Positions 1 to 7,169 are shown, counted from the first letter of the stretch. The stretch: DNA of 14,664 bases from CAYQAE01 sp964415445 [NCBI: uncultured archaeon] (GCA_964415445.1 CAYQAE010000048.1:1-14664); one strand, 5' to 3'. Translations and numbers: made by a program. The notes: a model not told the origin generated them from the letters alone.

Positions 1-18
1 ATATATTTTGTTTAACAA

Positions 19-27
19 ATATATAAA
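19..27 (+). promoter_or_regulatory. TATA-box-like element of the CD36-like gene
   Basis: The bases ATATATAAA lie about 39 bases before the TTG start at 62. With a usual archaeal TATA-to-start distance of about 25 bases, transcription would begin near position 48, giving a very short leader that carries the GAGGAGG motif. The surroundings are A+T-rich, so chance matches are likely and this is a prediction. Confidence 0.4.
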
Positions 28-47
28 CTATGTGTTTAAAAAAATTT

Positions 48-54
48 GAGGAGG
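48..54 (+). promoter_or_regulatory. Strong Shine-Dalgarno motif deciding a TTG start
   Basis: GAGGAGG sits 7 bases before the TTG codon at 62. It is a near-perfect complement of the 3' end of archaeal 16S rRNA and supports initiation at this TTG. The first in-frame ATG is at codon 19 and falls inside the hydrophobic N-terminal segment. Confidence 0.7.
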
Positions 55-61
55 AAAAAAA

Positions 62-1666
62 TTGAGTACAAAACTTATTCTAGGGATAGTACTTTTGATC
101 GCAGGCGGTGCCCTTATGGGGACAACAATGTATCTAGGGACATATATTGATGACGCATTAGATGAAGGTATAGAAGATGCGCGTTTACTCAATCCAGAAG
201 AGATGAATGAGACAGAGGATGCAGATGAAGATGATTTCTACATTAGTTTTGATGACAAAAAGAGATATTTCTTGTACAATGTAACAAATACTACTGCTGA
301 TTCAAATGGTGAATTTGAATATGAAAAAATAGGACCAATTCGTTTGAATAAAACAAAACATCGTCTTGTTCTAAGTTCAAATGAAACTAAAAATACTGTA
401 ACTTTTGCTGATTTTGCAGTAAGTATAGAATACTATAATGAGACCTTCGAAGCAATGAAAGATCAAAATGTAACAATGTTTAATACGAACTGGTTTATAT
501 TCCATGCATTAAACGGAGAATATATGGTTGCTGCAGAGGCCCACTATAATATTTTAAATTCAACTAGTTTCGACCGAGCAACATGGAATATGTATATGGC
601 ATCTCAGATGGCCCCTATGGACTTAAATACTACCGATTTTGCAAGTATAACTACTGGTGCACAAAATATAACAGATCCTACAACATGCGGTTATCTTTAC
701 ATGGTAGGACAAAATACTGCATTAGCACCTACAATTGCTGGCACACCATATGGTATGGGACTTACTATTGCAAATTTAACTACATTAAGTGTGTTTACAT
801 ATAATGCAGTTGAAACTGCTTTAGTTGATGATGGTTTAAGTATGTATGCAACACACACTATCGATGAATGGCTTTTTGGATGGAATTCTGATATACTAGG
901 AATGAAAGCACCTGGACTTTTAAGTTCCAAAACATATACTGATGCAGAAGTATTGGCAATGTCAGATACAGAAAGATATCAAGCAGATAACATGGATGTA
1001 TGGAAAGTAAAAACAGGTGAAGGCAGCATTAAAAACGTAGGTAACGTAATTGAAATAGACGGAGTTAATGGATTATCATGGCAACCTCTAGTTGCAGCAC
1101 AAGCAGAGTATAACTGGACAAACCTAACACACAAAAATGTCAAATGGGATACTGCATGGTGGCCAGGAGTAGAAAAAGATGATGAGCCTTTATATGTCTG
1201 GGATACTACATTAGGAAGAGGAGAACTAGATTATGTTGATGAAATCGAAATAAAAGGCATTGATACACTTCGATTTGGCCTAGAGGGTAAAAGAAATCTT
1301 ACAGAAGGCATATTATATAGTACAGGGCAATTAGGTCTTTTATTATCAGGAAGCGATACAGTATATAATCCTTTCCATTATATAGGAACAGGACATGTTT
1401 ATACAGATGTAGAGCCATTAACAGGAATAGCATTTAATGCAAGTAAATATTTTGATTTTGCAATTTATTCTCCATCGACGAACGAAACATATAGATCTTT
1501 TATTGTCCATGAATATGGAGCAATCGAAGACGATGATGCAGAAGATTTCAAAGATGAAGTATATGGAGCACAAGATCTAGCAGACAACGTACCAATGTAT
1601 GGTATGATCGGCGGAGTAGGTATTATAGCCCTAGGTGCAGTAGTAATAGCTTTAGGCAAACGCTAA
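62..1666 (+). CDS. CD36/LIMP-2-family-like surface protein
   Basis: This 534-residue protein begins at TTG after GAGGAGG. It has a hydrophobic helix at about 5-26, a long ectodomain and a second hydrophobic helix at about 512-532 ending in GKR, which is the CD36 topology. Segments resembling CD36 occur in the CD36 order: a YFLYNVTN...EKIGPIRL region (69-94), a TIDEWLFGW segment (266-274) like the family's TVxELLWGY, VKTGEGSIKNVGNVIEIDG (316-334) like its yTGxxdisklgxIxeidG block, IKGIDTLRF (397-405), and YTDVEPLTGIAFNASKYF (447-464) like the YxDIEPiTG motif. About 16 N-x-S/T sequons dot the ectodomain, consistent with a heavily glycosylated surface protein. Only one cysteine (209) is present, so the disulfides of animal CD36 are absent. 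Eukaryotic relatives bind and move lipids through an ectodomain tunnel; the ligand here is unknown. Family placement is recognition by eye, without a profile search. Confidence 0.72.
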   Translation: MSTKLILGIVLLIAGGALMGTTMYLGTYIDDALDEGIEDARLLNPEEMNETEDADEDDFYISFDDKKRYFLYNVTNTTADSNGEFEYEKIGPIRLNKTKHRLVLSSNETKNTVTFADFAVSIEYYNETFEAMKDQNVTMFNTNWFIFHALNGEYMVAAEAHYNILNSTSFDRATWNMYMASQMAPMDLNTTDFASITTGAQNITDPTTCGYLYMVGQNTALAPTIAGTPYGMGLTIANLTTLSVFTYNAVETALVDDGLSMYATHTIDEWLFGWNSDILGMKAPGLLSSKTYTDAEVLAMSDTERYQADNMDVWKVKTGEGSIKNVGNVIEIDGVNGLSWQPLVAAQAEYNWTNLTHKNVKWDTAWWPGVEKDDEPLYVWDTTLGRGELDYVDEIEIKGIDTLRFGLEGKRNLTEGILYSTGQLGLLLSGSDTVYNPFHYIGTGHVYTDVEPLTGIAFNASKYFDFAIYSPSTNETYRSFIVHEYGAIEDDDAEDFKDEVYGAQDLADNVPMYGMIGGVGIIALGAVVIALGKR

Positions 1667-1695
1667 AAAAAACAAACCCCTTTTTTCTTTTTTTT
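1665..1695. terminator. Bidirectional T-rich terminator between convergent genes
   Basis: The plus strand has T6-C-T8 at 1681-1695 just after the CD36-like gene. The minus strand reads GTTTGTTTTTTTT (the A8 run at 1665-1672) just after the coiled-coil gene that ends at 1698. Oligo-T tracts without a GC hairpin are the usual archaeal termination signal, and the 31-base gap serves both genes. Confidence 0.65.
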
Positions 1696-1697
1696 AA

Positions 1698-2828
1698 TTA
1701 TTGCATTCTTCTTTCATATTCTGCAATGCGGGCTTCTCTTTGTTTTAATTCTTCTTCTTTTGATTTTAGAGCTTCTAAGAATTTAACCATTCGAGCCATT
1801 TGATCATTGAATTTAGAAAAAACATCATGCATTTTTATTGCAGTATTTTTTAGGTCAGTAGTTGATTCATCTACTTTAGCAGCTACTGTTTGTGATAATG
1901 ACTTTAAGGATTGATCTGAAATTCCTGCACCACCAGCTGCTGCTACTTTTGGTAATTGCTCACGCAAAACTTGAGTAATAGTAGTTTCATAATTTTTTAT
2001 AGTTTCAAGTTGATCTTGCATTGAATTTAGAAATCCAGCTAGCTCTTGTTTTAGATCCCCAGCTCCGGTTTGTTGTGAAAAACTAGCAAGAGATTTTACT
2101 TCTTGGGTTAAAGTTTGAAGATAGTTATATAAATTATTAGATAAATCTTTTAATTCAATTGAAGCTACATCTACTTTTTCTGCTGCTTCCACTACTTCGG
2201 GAGCTTTAGATAATTTTTCTAAAGCTTTTCCTACTTCTTCCTCTAAAATTAAAGGCATAGTCTCTCCTAAAATTTGTTGAACATCATTTAGTAAATTCTG
2301 AGTAAATTGTTCTTTAAATACACCTTGAGTAAATATTTCAGAAGTCTGCTGGCCTATTTTTTCTGCAAGATCATCAAATTTAGAACTATCAAAACCACCT
2401 GAAGCTTTAGATAAATCTTTACTCAACTTCGAGATATTATTACTTAAATTTTCATATTCTTCCTTAATAAACTTAAAAACTCTATCTCCTGACTTTAGAG
2501 AATCTTCAAATTTACCTCTAACTCCTTCTAATTTCTTTTCAATATCAGTGAAAAATTTAGTTCTATCATCAATTAGCTCCATACTTTTACTTATAGATCC
2601 TTCCATTTTTTGTTCCATTGCCTCAGAAGTTTCACGTATACGACCCAACTCTTCTTTTGCTTGTTTTTTGAAATTATCAATTTCTTTAGTAAGTCTATCT
2701 GCTACATTAACTAAATTAGCATCTACAGAATCAAGTGAGCCTAAACTTCGCTTAAGAGTAGATAATTCATTTAATAGATACATTGTAGACTGATCAATAT
2801 TACCTTTTTGTGAAAATCCTAAACCCAT
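1698..2828 (-). CDS. Long coiled-coil protein of unknown function
   Basis: This 376-residue protein is rich in Glu, Lys, Gln and Ser with heptad-like spacing over most of its length. It lacks a signal peptide, a convincing membrane segment and cysteine. Breaks at about 140-150 (Gly/Ser), 210-220 (Pro) and 292-304 (PKVAAAGGAGISD) suggest three helical blocks, and the last 30 residues are a highly charged helix. The overall look recalls filament-like, methyl-accepting-type or apolipophorin-like helical bundles, but no named family is recognisable. The ATG at 2828 follows GGTGT at 2835-2839. It lies downstream of the GCS2-like gene after a 63-base gap holding a T7 tract and A+T-rich promoter-like sequence, so it may be its own transcription unit. 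It is probably cytoplasmic and structural or scaffolding. Confidence 0.8.
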   Translation of the reverse strand: MGLGFSQKGNIDQSTMYLLNELSTLKRSLGSLDSVDANLVNVADRLTKEIDNFKKQAKEELGRIRETSEAMEQKMEGSISKSMELIDDRTKFFTDIEKKLEGVRGKFEDSLKSGDRVFKFIKEEYENLSNNISKLSKDLSKASGGFDSSKFDDLAEKIGQQTSEIFTQGVFKEQFTQNLLNDVQQILGETMPLILEEEVGKALEKLSKAPEVVEAAEKVDVASIELKDLSNNLYNYLQTLTQEVKSLASFSQQTGAGDLKQELAGFLNSMQDQLETIKNYETTITQVLREQLPKVAAAGGAGISDQSLKSLSQTVAAKVDESTTDLKNTAIKMHDVFSKFNDQMARMVKFLEALKSKEEELKQREARIAEYERRMQ

Positions 2829-2864
2829 CTTTATACACCAACATTTATTTTATCCCTTCAATAT

Positions 2865-2874
2865 AAAAAAATAA
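2865..2874 (-). terminator. T-rich terminator after the GCS2-like gene
   Basis: On the minus strand the sequence TTATTTTTTT follows the TGA of the GCS2-like gene by about 17 bases. A TATA-like TTATATT overlaps its end and could serve the next gene (start 2828). Both assignments are pattern-based. Confidence 0.4.
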
Positions 2875-2891
2875 CGCTTTTTTTATTATCT

Positions 2892-3986
2892 TCAAAATGG
2901 CATAGTCTTCATTTTTGTCCACTTCAAAAGTTGTCTAACATAACTTTTCATATTATCAGACTCATATGCTGCAATCTGCAAATCTGCAGGTGATTCTTTA
3001 TGAAGTACCATATTATGAATAGGTTCCATTATTCGTTTATCAACTCCAAACTCTTCAATTTCGTCTTCTATATAAATAAGTAAACTTTTTATAGCATCTA
3101 CTGCCAAAACTTTCTCTTTTGATTTTTTTGGATTTTGCCAATGGATTGAAAATTCATCACCACGTTTTAGATATCTTACATTATTATCAGTGAAAAAATT
3201 AGCTTCTAGACCAGAAAATAAAGCTTGTTTACGATTATGTTTGATAATTTCAGAATTTATAGCTGGTGGAGGTTTATTTAGAGCATTAAATTTTTTCCCT
3301 TTAAGTGCTATAGCTTCTAATAGTACTACAAATGCTAAAGAAAGTTCAATTGATGTTTGAGTATCAAAAAGACGTACTTCAACTGTTGGTTTACCTTCTG
3401 AAGCATAGGGAGTTACGTCCCAAAATCTAGGATTTCCACCATATTTTTGCAAAAGGGATGATTCGGTGTAATTTAGAAGAGATTTACAGGCGACTCGTCT
3501 AGCATATTTTATATGATGACTTCTAAAACATCTTAAACTTTTAAATCCAGCTATGCGAGATTCATAAATCGGAGAATTGGCACTCAACGCAATAAGTTCA
3601 GGAGTAAATTCTCTTATTAAATTGTGAACTCTTGCTTGTTCTTTGTAGCTACCTATTCCAATATGATGATGTTCACCAAAATTTTCGTTTTCATGAGAAG
3701 GACTAACAGGATTTAGGCCAGTAGCAATTAAAGATAGGTTTATTTCTTCTGCTGCTTCCATTGAAACATCTCGCAAAATAGGAAGACCTTCTATAATCTG
3801 ATCTAGATCATCACTAATACCTGTTCGATATTCTAGTTGAGTATCATAAAAATCTTTGAGAATAAATTCATGCCAACTACCTTTAACTCTGGCTAACACA
3901 TCTCTGACATTTTTCCTTAAAATCCCACTTTCAGGATCTACAACCTGCAGTTCTTGTTCTATTCCATGAGAAAATTTGACGCCCAA
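2892..3986 (-). CDS. GCS2-family glutamate-cysteine ligase-like (carboxylate-amine ligase)
   Basis: The protein has 364 residues. Hallmarks of the GCS2/YbdK branch of glutamine-synthetase-fold ligases are visible: HGIEQELQVVDPESG (7-21), which supplies the metal-binding Glu pair; DTQLEYRTG (48-56) with the conserved E52; ATGLNPV (88-94); and EHHHIGIG (105-112), in place of the family's usual HVHVG strand. A later HNLIREFTPELIALSANSP block and the TVEVRLFD segment also fit. These enzymes join a glutamate gamma-carboxyl to an amine (cysteine in the best known case) using ATP. The true amine is uncertain, because many archaea lack glutathione and could make another gamma-glutamyl compound. The start is TTG with GATGATCT just upstream. 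The gene follows the winged-helix gene by 16 bases and is probably co-transcribed with it. Confidence 0.82.
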   Translation of the reverse strand: MGVKFSHGIEQELQVVDPESGILRKNVRDVLARVKGSWHEFILKDFYDTQLEYRTGISDDLDQIIEGLPILRDVSMEAAEEINLSLIATGLNPVSPSHENENFGEHHHIGIGSYKEQARVHNLIREFTPELIALSANSPIYESRIAGFKSLRCFRSHHIKYARRVACKSLLNYTESSLLQKYGGNPRFWDVTPYASEGKPTVEVRLFDTQTSIELSLAFVVLLEAIALKGKKFNALNKPPPAINSEIIKHNRKQALFSGLEANFFTDNNVRYLKRGDEFSIHWQNPKKSKEKVLAVDAIKSLLIYIEDEIEEFGVDKRIMEPIHNMVLHKESPADLQIAAYESDNMKSYVRQLLKWTKMKTMPF

Positions 3987-4002
3987 TTAGATCATCTAAG
4001 AG

Positions 4003-4656
4003 TTATATTGCACCAGGTAGTTGAACGTCATCTGCATCTATATCATTTAGCTTTAATTTAACACGAAAAGTTCTTCCTTCTTTTATTTTTAAAAGTTTTC
4101 CCTGATCGACTCCTCTATTTACTGCTTCGCCTACCCTTCTTCTATCATAATTTGATAAAATTCTCTGAAGATCAGCCTGCAAAATTCCTCTATCTCCATA
4201 AGGCTTTAATACTTCTTTCGCTCTATCTAAAATTTCATCTATCAAAGAAGAATCATCATCATAATCTGAAGATGTATTAGAGGAGTAATCAGAAGTGTAT
4301 TTAGGCCTATGTGGACTTTCGTGATACTTAGTAGCACTTTGAGATGGTATCTGTGTTTTATAAGATTGTTCTTCAAATTTTTGAATATCCAAAATATCAT
4401 CATATCGCTTTTTCCAAATTTCAGCTTGACTTTTCCATCTCTCGATCAACTCTGAAGTATGTTCCATATCCTCCTTTAATTGGTCATTTTCTTCTTTTAG
4501 GGATTGATTTTCTTTTTTCAATTCAAAAATTCTATCCTTCAGTTCTTTTACTTCTGTATGGATGTATGATTCCAAGAATGGTTTACGAAAGTAATCTGAA
4601 TTATACTTTTTCTTATCAATTCTATCCTCATGATTTTTTTCATTTTCAGAATTCAA
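4003..4656 (-). CDS. Coiled-coil plus winged-helix protein, possible regulator
   Basis: This 217-residue protein has four parts: a charged N-terminus, a coiled coil at about 34-95 (LKDRIFELKKENQSLKEEND with leucine/isoleucine heptads), a polar Ser/Tyr/Asp-rich linker (96-136), and a compact C-terminal domain at about 138-203. That domain reads as a winged helix: a helix ILDRAKEVLKPYG, a turn DRGILQADLQRIL, a recognition-like helix DRRRVGEAVNRGVDQGKL and a wing of basic beta strands LLKIKEGRTFRVKLKL. The layout suggests a dimeric or oligomeric DNA-binding protein. The start is TTG, supported only by a weak GGCGTGAT upstream, and no in-frame ATG lies nearby. It is the first gene of a probable two-gene unit with the GCS2-like ligase and may regulate it. 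No family name can be given with confidence. Confidence 0.7.
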   Translation of the reverse strand: MNSENEKNHEDRIDKKKYNSDYFRKPFLESYIHTEVKELKDRIFELKKENQSLKEENDQLKEDMEHTSELIERWKSQAEIWKKRYDDILDIQKFEEQSYKTQIPSQSATKYHESPHRPKYTSDYSSNTSSDYDDDSSLIDEILDRAKEVLKPYGDRGILQADLQRILSNYDRRRVGEAVNRGVDQGKLLKIKEGRTFRVKLKLNDIDADDVQLPGAI

Positions 4657-4877
4657 CTTAAAATCACGCCAATATTTTGTGGCAAGTCCGGCATATAAAA
4701 CTTACTTTTAATTATAATATAAAACTTAATCAATGTTTTGCAAAAACTTGCATATAAGTTAAAAATTCAAAATATTAAATTAAAAAAAATCAATTATATA
4801 TCAACATTTGCATACATACTTAGATAATAATCAAAAAAATTAACAATTTGATTTTTTAAAGAAAAGAAATCTAAATA
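4657..4877. other. A+T-rich intergenic region of 221 bases
   Basis: Besides the duplicated motif at 4693-4728, this stretch has three (T/G)GCATA words (4690-4695, about 4749 and about 4809) and long A/T runs, but no coding frame with a plausible start. On the minus strand it is downstream of the KaiC-like operon, so it should also hold that operon's terminator. T-rich minus-strand tracts occur at about 4840-4870. Confidence 0.4.
4693..4728 (-). promoter_or_regulatory. Duplicated promoter-like motif upstream of the winged-helix gene
   Basis: The 12-base word ATATAAAACTTA occurs exactly at 4693-4704 and again at 4717-4728, a 24-base period. On the minus strand each copy reads TAAGTTTTATAT, like a BRE/TATA pair. 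The proximal copy is 37 bases before the TTG start at 4656, a fitting distance. A related inverted pair AACTT...AAGTT lies at about 4744-4759. The copies could be two tandem promoters or a promoter plus a repressor-binding repeat. Confidence 0.4.
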
Positions 4878-5600
4878 TTAAAAATCAGTTTTAAATGGAA
4901 AAACTTCTATACCTTTTTTAGATATTTTTAGAGAATACATCCCTTCATAATGTTCTGTATCTCGCATTTTAATTACTTCTAATGATCTTACTCTTTTTAA
5001 ATCCTTTTTTTGATAATATAAATATATAATACCATCGACCAAAGTCTCTTCATAAATAGCATGGGCTGCATTTTCTTTTTGAGTTTGTGTCAAAAATAAA
5101 GATGTACAACCATGGGAATTTAGAAGATCTTTAAGGTAAAGTACTACTTCACGCATTTCAAAACTTGAATGTGCAAAACTAGTCAATGCAGACAAAGAGT
5201 CAATTACTACGCGTTTAGCTCCGATAGTTTCTACTGCATGTTCAATAACTGTCTCTATGGTTCGAAAATTAAACATAAATTCATCTAAATGTTTTGCTCT
5301 ATATGTACCTTCACTCTTTACTGGTTCTAAAGAGACTATACTAAGTTTAGATTCTTTATCTAGTTTATCTATATCCCAATTTAGTGCTCTAAAATGTTGC
5401 TTTATTCTATCTGTTGTCTCTTCAAAAGAAATATATAAGCCAGGATCATCTTCTTCAATTGCTCCATTATATAAATATTGCATACCTAAAATAGATTTTC
5501 CTGTTCCAGGTGCTCCGCTTATTAAAACTGAATCTCCCTTTACAATACCGCCTGCAATCAAACTATCTAAACCACTAATACCTGTTTTTACTCTTTCCAT
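4878..5600 (-). CDS. KaiC/RAD55-family RecA-like ATPase (intact)
   Basis: This 240-residue single-domain KaiC-like ATPase has an N-terminal TGISGLDSLIAGGI (7-20), typical of the family. Walker A is GAPGTGKS (29-36), the catalytic glutamate pair EE lies at 60-61 in YISFEETTD, and Walker B is RVVIDS (130-135). A TLVDGIIYL strand and a C-terminal KMRDTEH motif (211-217) match the arginine/KMR signature of the fold. All residues expected for ATP binding and hydrolysis are present. The start ATG follows GGAGAT by 8 bases. It is the last gene of the four-gene operon, 43 bases after the roadblock gene, with a hairpin in that gap. Such proteins act in archaeal signalling, motility (FlaH-like) or circadian-type switches; the specific role is unknown. 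A RadA or FlaH identity is unlikely given the length and neighbours. Confidence 0.9.
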   Translation of the reverse strand: MERVKTGISGLDSLIAGGIVKGDSVLISGAPGTGKSILGMQYLYNGAIEEDDPGLYISFEETTDRIKQHFRALNWDIDKLDKESKLSIVSLEPVKSEGTYRAKHLDEFMFNFRTIETVIEHAVETIGAKRVVIDSLSALTSFAHSSFEMREVVLYLKDLLNSHGCTSLFLTQTQKENAAHAIYEETLVDGIIYLYYQKKDLKRVRSLEVIKMRDTEHYEGMYSLKISKKGIEVFPFKTDF

Positions 5601-5626
5601 ATTTCTAAATCTCCATTAAATCTTTC

Positions 5627-5649
5627 TATTAGAAAATAAACTTCTAATA
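5627..5649. repeat. Perfect 8-bp inverted repeat at the roadblock stop codon
   Basis: TATTAGAA (5627-5634) and TTCTAATA (5642-5649) are perfect complements around a 7-base loop. The repeat covers the TAG stop of the roadblock gene (5644-5646) and precedes the ribosome site of the downstream ATPase. The stem has only two G-C pairs, so an RNA hairpin would be weak; it may be a processing or attenuation site, or chance. Confidence 0.45.
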
Positions 5650-6021
5650 TTGATTTAAAAGTGAAACAATCTTATCTTTTGTTGATAAAATATTATTGCG
5701 AATTACTCTCAATTCAGTAGATGGCAATAAAGTCAATACTAATAATGCTCTTTTTCCAGCACCTATACATAAAATTTTTGATTTATCAGATTCAACTAGA
5801 ATTTGTGAAATTTTACCTTTATCTAACTCTAAAATTGCAGTTTCAGCTGCACCCATCATAGTGGCTGTCATTGCTGCAAATGTTTCTGCATCTAATTCAT
5901 TTGCCATATTAGCTGTAATTAGCAATCCATCTCTCGATACTACTGCTGATGCATCTATATTATTATCAAAATTTAAATCATCTAATAATGTATTTAATTG
6001 ATCTTTAATTGAATTGCTCAT
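5644..6021 (-). CDS. Roadblock/LC7-domain (MglB-like) protein
   Basis: This 125-residue protein is the full length of one roadblock/LC7 domain. Its pattern fits: an N-terminal helix IKDQLNTLLDDL, the strand ASAVVSRDGLLITANM (24-39) with the family's V-x-x-x-D-G-L turn, a long Ala/Met-rich helix AETFAAMTATMMGAAETAI, a middle strand ISQILVES, the edge strand KILCIGAGKRALLVLTLL and a C-terminal helix. Roadblock proteins form dimers and serve as platforms or GTPase-activating partners of MglA, Rag and related GTPases. The GTPase fusion gene ends only 4 bases upstream, so this product is the obvious partner of that GTPase. The ATG lies 3 bases after GGTGAT, which overlaps the TGA stop of the preceding gene, indicating translational coupling. 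Confidence 0.9.
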   Translation of the reverse strand: MSNSIKDQLNTLLDDLNFDNNIDASAVVSRDGLLITANMANELDAETFAAMTATMMGAAETAILELDKGKISQILVESDKSKILCIGAGKRALLVLTLLPSTELRVIRNNILSTKDKIVSLLNQY

Positions 6022-6030
6022 TACATCACC
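6022..6030 (-). promoter_or_regulatory. Ribosome site embedded in the preceding stop codon
   Basis: The minus strand reads AGGTGATGTAATG. The TGA stop of the GTPase fusion gene (6026-6028) is part of the GGTGAT motif (6025-6030), followed by GTA and the roadblock ATG (6021-6019). This favours co-translation of the GTPase and its putative roadblock partner. Confidence 0.65.
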
Positions 6031-7156
6031 TAAATATTTGATCTAATATAAACTGTAAAACGTTATCAAGGTTTTCTTTTTTCAAAGCAGAAGATCCAAT
6101 AACAGATATATCTTCGTCAATATCTAATTTTGATTTGATTTCATCAGTATTTAGAGCATTAGCTAAATCTTGTTTATTTGCAACTACTACCAGGGGTATG
6201 TTTGTATTTATAAAATTATTAATAAGTTCATTAGCCCTTGCAAAACTATCAGGACTAGTACTATCAACCACTAATATTATACCTGAAGCTTCACTTGCTA
6301 ATCTCTTTAGGATAGGATCAAATCTCTTTTGGCCAGGTGTCCCAAATAAATCAACAGAATATCCTTTATAATCAATGTGTCCATGATCAAGGGCGACTGT
6401 AGTTTGTTCACGGTTAACTGAAATTGCTTTTGTAGATAAAGCATGTATTATAGTCGTTTTTCCTGCATAATAGGGACCAGTGACTACAATCTTAGGAACA
6501 TATAATCTAATACCTGTCTCAACTAATTTATATGGCATATTATTAGATTTAATAGACTTACCCGCTACCTTTGAAATATTAATCATTTCATTGCCTACTA
6601 ACTTTTTACGATGTAACTTTAAATCAATAATATAATCAAATAAATTTCTCAAAGCATTAATTTCTGATGAATCTTCATCCCAAGTTGTAAATAAAAAAAG
6701 TGGTGCAAAATTATAAGTTTCAGCTAAATCTGAAACTCTTTTTATAAATGCACGAGCTAATGATGCACCTAATTTATCATAAAGCATAGTTAAAGAATCA
6801 AAAATAATAACATCAAAATCATGAGCTTCTACTAAAGAATTTAATTTATTATAAATTTTTTTAGTGTCTTGAGGATCATCGATGCAATCAAAGGTTGAAC
6901 TTAAACACATCAGACCGCTAAAACTATCCAAAATATAGACATTTTCAATACCATATTTAGATAGGTTCCCTTGGACTAGTGATGGATTCTTATTATTTAC
7001 GACATAAAGTATCTTTAGATCTTCTTGTTGGCGAAGTAGATGAAGATGAAATTCAACTAGATCTATTCCCGGATCTGAATTTAATAAAGCAGCAGATCCC
7101 CTCTTTATACCTCCATCCAAATAACTATCAATTTTTTCAACACCAGTTAAAATCAT
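6026..7156 (-). CDS. Degenerate KaiC-like domain fused to an Arf/SRPRB/MglA-like small GTPase
   Basis: The protein has 376 residues. Residues 1-220 have a KaiC/RecA layout: the start TGVEKIDSYLDGGIKRGS, a Walker B VIIFDS (116-121) and C-terminal strands. The P-loop position, however, reads LNSDPGIDLVEF (25-36) with no GKS/T, and the catalytic EE is replaced by NNKNPS, so ATP hydrolysis looks lost. Residues 221-376 are a small GTPase: G1 GPYYAGKTT (227-235), G2 threonines 252-253 in EQTTVALDHGHI, G3 DLFGTPGQ (269-276), G4 NKQD (327-330) and G5 SSAL (355-358). The TTVALDHG and FGTPGQ signatures match the COG2229 group, related to SRP-receptor beta, Arf and MglA. No membrane anchor or lipidation site is seen. 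The RecA-like part could dock onto the two intact ATPases as a pseudo-subunit. It starts 13 bases after the upstream ATPase gene. Confidence 0.88.
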   Translation of the reverse strand: MILTGVEKIDSYLDGGIKRGSAALLNSDPGIDLVEFHLHLLRQQEDLKILYVVNNKNPSLVQGNLSKYGIENVYILDSFSGLMCLSSTFDCIDDPQDTKKIYNKLNSLVEAHDFDVIIFDSLTMLYDKLGASLARAFIKRVSDLAETYNFAPLFLFTTWDEDSSEINALRNLFDYIIDLKLHRKKLVGNEMINISKVAGKSIKSNNMPYKLVETGIRLYVPKIVVTGPYYAGKTTIIHALSTKAISVNREQTTVALDHGHIDYKGYSVDLFGTPGQKRFDPILKRLASEASGIILVVDSTSPDSFARANELINNFINTNIPLVVVANKQDLANALNTDEIKSKLDIDEDISVIGSSALKKENLDNVLQFILDQIFR

Positions 7157-7169
7157 ATAAAATCACATA

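Noticed and set aside
697-1659. Minus-strand open frames inside the CD36-like gene
   Set aside because: They have no start signals and overlap conserved ectodomain and C-terminal membrane segments of the plus-strand gene.
4344-4661. 105-codon open frame on the plus strand
   Set aside because: It is antisense to the coiled coil of the winged-helix gene; its composition (Phe, Ile, Leu, Ser) is what an antisense of Lys/Glu-rich codons gives.
4657-4877. CRISPR-like or origin-like repeat region
   Set aside because: The repeated words are few and short (12 bases twice, GCATA three times) with no regular spacer array; they fit promoter elements better.
5257-6001. Plus-strand open frames of 120 and 101 codons
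   Set aside because: They are antisense to the ATPase and roadblock genes, both of which have clear family motifs on the minus strand.
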